From Chloroflexota bacterium (GTDB lineage: Bacteria > Chloroflexota > Dehalococcoidia > Tepidiformales > Tepidiformaceae), in the NCBI GenBank assembly GCA_021823905.1, contig JAKALX010000195.1, forward strand, positions 1-6,904: a stretch of 6,904 bases of DNA, read 5' to 3'. Shown here one piece after another: positions 5,836 through 6,904 of the stretch; position 1 is the stretch's first letter, and every line of letters begins with the position of its first letter. Below the pieces are notes generated by a model, which saw only the letters and a list, made by a program, of their open reading frames with translations, ran no database searches and was not told the DNA's origin. The position numbers and the translations under genes were made by a program.

Positions 5836-5841
5836 TATACT
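5836..5841 (+). promoter_or_regulatory. TATACT -10 box just upstream of the 125-aa gene
   Basis: TATACT (five of six consensus bases) at 5836-5841 is nine bases from the ATG at 5851. Initiation about seven bases downstream would leave a leader of only a few nucleotides. There is no strong Shine-Dalgarno sequence between the box and the ATG. No clear -35 hexamer lies 16-18 bases upstream. Confidence 0.4.
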
Positions 5842-5850
5842 CCAGGCCAC

Positions 5851-6228
5851 ATGGCTTCCGAGCGGGTTATCACGGGGACGGCCACCATCGCGTTTGCGGT
5901 CCTGGCCGTTGTGCTCTGGCAGGACTACCTCTCCCACTCGAACGAAGTCTACAGCGAGCGCGACGCGGTCCAGGCGCAGCTCACGGAGATCGACAAGGAA
6001 ATCGCCGCGGCGCGAGACACCGATCAACTCGCTCAACTGAGCGGCGATCGATCGGCGGCCGAGGTCCTCTACCAGGAAGCCGAGCGCCGGATCAACGACA
6101 TGGACGGCTGGAATTCGCTGGAGTGGAAGATCAAGAACTCGCTCCGCCTTGCGACTCCCGCCCTGGCGGTTCTCTTCGCGGCATTCACGTTGCTCTCGAT
6201 CCTCAACCCCTTGAAACAGGATCGGTGA
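5851..6228 (+). CDS. 125-aa membrane protein, two helices flanking a coiled coil, function unknown
   Basis: No family is recognised. The protein has a hydrophobic N-terminal segment at about 7-23 (ending VVLWQDYL), then a long charged region at about 33-82 with heptad-like spacing (RDAVQAQLTEIDKEIAAARD; LSGDRSAAEVLYQEAERRI) that should form a coiled coil. A second hydrophobic segment follows at about 99-118 and a short basic tail (LKQDR). Both ends would face one side and the coiled coil the other. The frame is open upstream to 5608, but that extension overlaps the divergent antitoxin gene and has no protein character. The ATG at 5851, just after a TATACT box, is preferred. It is convergent with the UPF0182 gene, with a 36-bp gap. 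Stop TGA at 6226-6228. Confidence 0.75.
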   Translation: MASERVITGTATIAFAVLAVVLWQDYLSHSNEVYSERDAVQAQLTEIDKEIAAARDTDQLAQLSGDRSAAEVLYQEAERRINDMDGWNSLEWKIKNSLRLATPALAVLFAAFTLLSILNPLKQDR

Positions 6229-6264
6229 GGGGTCGCGTTCACGCCGCCCACTCGGGCCGCCAGC

Positions 6265-6904
6265 TCACCGACCGGGGACCGGCGTCCCGGCGGCCTTCTG
6301 CAACTGATCGAGGATCTGCTTCAACCGCTCGATCTGCACACCGTAGCCCGCGAAATCGCCCGCGCGCAGGGCATCTTGCGCCCGGTTGTAGGCATCCTGC
6401 GCCTGCGCCGCCAGTGAGGCGACGTCGCCTGCCACCGCGGTCGAAGTGAGACCGGCGGGCGTCGGCGTGGCCGTGCGGGCAGGGCTGACCGTTCCCGATC
6501 CGGCCGCGGTTGGCGCCGCCGTCGGTGTCGCGGTAGCCGGAGGCGCATTCGACGCCCCGGCCGTGTCGAGCCCCGATGGTTGCGCGCGCCCAAACAGGAC
6601 GTCGATCGCCCGCGCCAACGTTGGCTCCATCGCCACGCTGTCGCCGTTAACCACCACCACGCGCTTCAACTGGGGAATCGCGTTACCGCCGGTAGTCGCG
6701 GCGAGGTAGAGGGGCTCGAAGAACACGTTCGCGCCCCCGATCGGGATCATGAGGAGGTCACCGCGAATGACCTGCGAACCCGACTGGTTCCAGAGCGTGA
6801 GCTGCTGCGACACGCGCCCATCCGAGTCGATCCGCCGTTCGACCTGGGTCGGGCCGGGAACGCTCTCGCTCGTCGGGAAGCGGAACTCGACGAGCTTGCC
6901 GTAG
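6265..6904 (-). CDS. UPF0182-family membrane protein, C-terminal part
   Basis: The gene enters from the right edge; the frame is open from 6903 to a TGA at 6265-6267 and shows 212 residues. The visible start YGKLVEFRFP, then GPTQVERRID, QLTLWNQSGSQVIRGDLLMI, FFEPLYLAA and IPQLKRVVVVNGDSVAM are the conserved C-terminal blocks of UPF0182 (COG1615). These are large bacterial proteins with several N-terminal membrane helices and an extracytoplasmic C-terminal domain of unknown function. They are followed by an Ala/Thr/Pro-rich low-complexity linker (about 105-150 of the visible part) and a terminal helical segment (AYNRAQDALRAGDFAGYG) common in the family. The GTG at 6813 is not a true start, because family sequence continues upstream of it. 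The role of the family is unknown. Confidence 0.9.
   Translation of the reverse strand, partial: YGKLVEFRFPTSESVPGPTQVERRIDSDGRVSQQLTLWNQSGSQVIRGDLLMIPIGGANVFFEPLYLAATTGGNAIPQLKRVVVVNGDSVAMEPTLARAIDVLFGRAQPSGLDTAGASNAPPATATPTAAPTAAGSGTVSPARTATPTPAGLTSTAVAGDVASLAAQAQDAYNRAQDALRAGDFAGYGVQIERLKQILDQLQKAAGTPVPGR

Noticed and set aside
5608..5850. N-terminal extension of the 125-aa membrane protein
   Set aside because: The extra 81 codons lie opposite the antitoxin-like gene and its promoter region; the ATG at 5851 behind a TATACT box gives a natural membrane-protein start.
6273..6289. Small GC hairpin at the end of the UPF0182 gene as a terminator
   Set aside because: A GGGAC/GTCCC stem with a four-base loop can be drawn, but it lies within the coding sequence and lacks a T-tract in either direction.
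1..6904. CRISPR array, insertion sequence or rRNA
   Set aside because: Apart from the tRNA duplication no regularly spaced repeats, transposase motifs or rRNA signatures were seen on either strand.

Overview
This is a high-GC bacterial chromosome segment, and most of it is ordinary housekeeping sequence. It carries the 3' end of sucC, a complete pheT, a tRNA-Ser gene and the 3' end of a UPF0182-family membrane protein gene. UPF0182 proteins are best known from Actinobacteria, Cyanobacteria, Chloroflexota and some Firmicutes. With high GC, possible leaderless starts and no pheS directly upstream of pheT, the best guess is a Chloroflexota or actinobacterial-type lineage, but no marker here settles it.

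Layout. (1) Positions 1-319, plus strand: C-terminal part of the succinyl-CoA synthetase beta subunit. A strong hairpin at 340-369 then separates it from the convergent pheT. (2) Positions 389-3133, minus strand: phenylalanyl-tRNA synthetase beta subunit (806 aa), preceded by a 78-aa two-helix membrane protein of unknown function, possibly one operon. (3) Positions 3255-4925: an intact minus-strand tRNA-Ser(UGA) at 4838-4925 and a 5'-truncated copy of its last 75 nt at 3255-3329, in direct repeat 1583 bp apart. This is the signature of an element integrated in the 3' part of a tRNA gene. Between the repeats lie about 480 bp without a recognisable gene and one 291-aa orphan ORF. There is no integrase. 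(4) Positions 5022-5715, minus strand: two overlapping small genes with the architecture of a toxin-antitoxin module; the larger resembles the TumE/DUF6516 toxin family. (5) Positions 5851-6228, plus strand: a 125-aa protein with two membrane helices around a coiled coil. (6) Positions 6265-6904, minus strand: C-terminal 212 residues of a UPF0182 protein, running off the window.

The part most deserving attention is the tRNA-Ser region. The repeats predict a clean ancestral empty site: joining 4913-4925 to 3255-3329 regenerates a full 88-nt tRNA. They also delimit a very small (about 1.58 kb), integrase-less, single-gene insertion. Its one protein has a C-terminal helical region faintly like HEPN/abortive-infection domains. 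That makes it a candidate mini-island or satellite cargo element, sitting next to a candidate toxin-antitoxin pair on the other side of the same tRNA. The defence role is inference; the repeat structure is directly visible.
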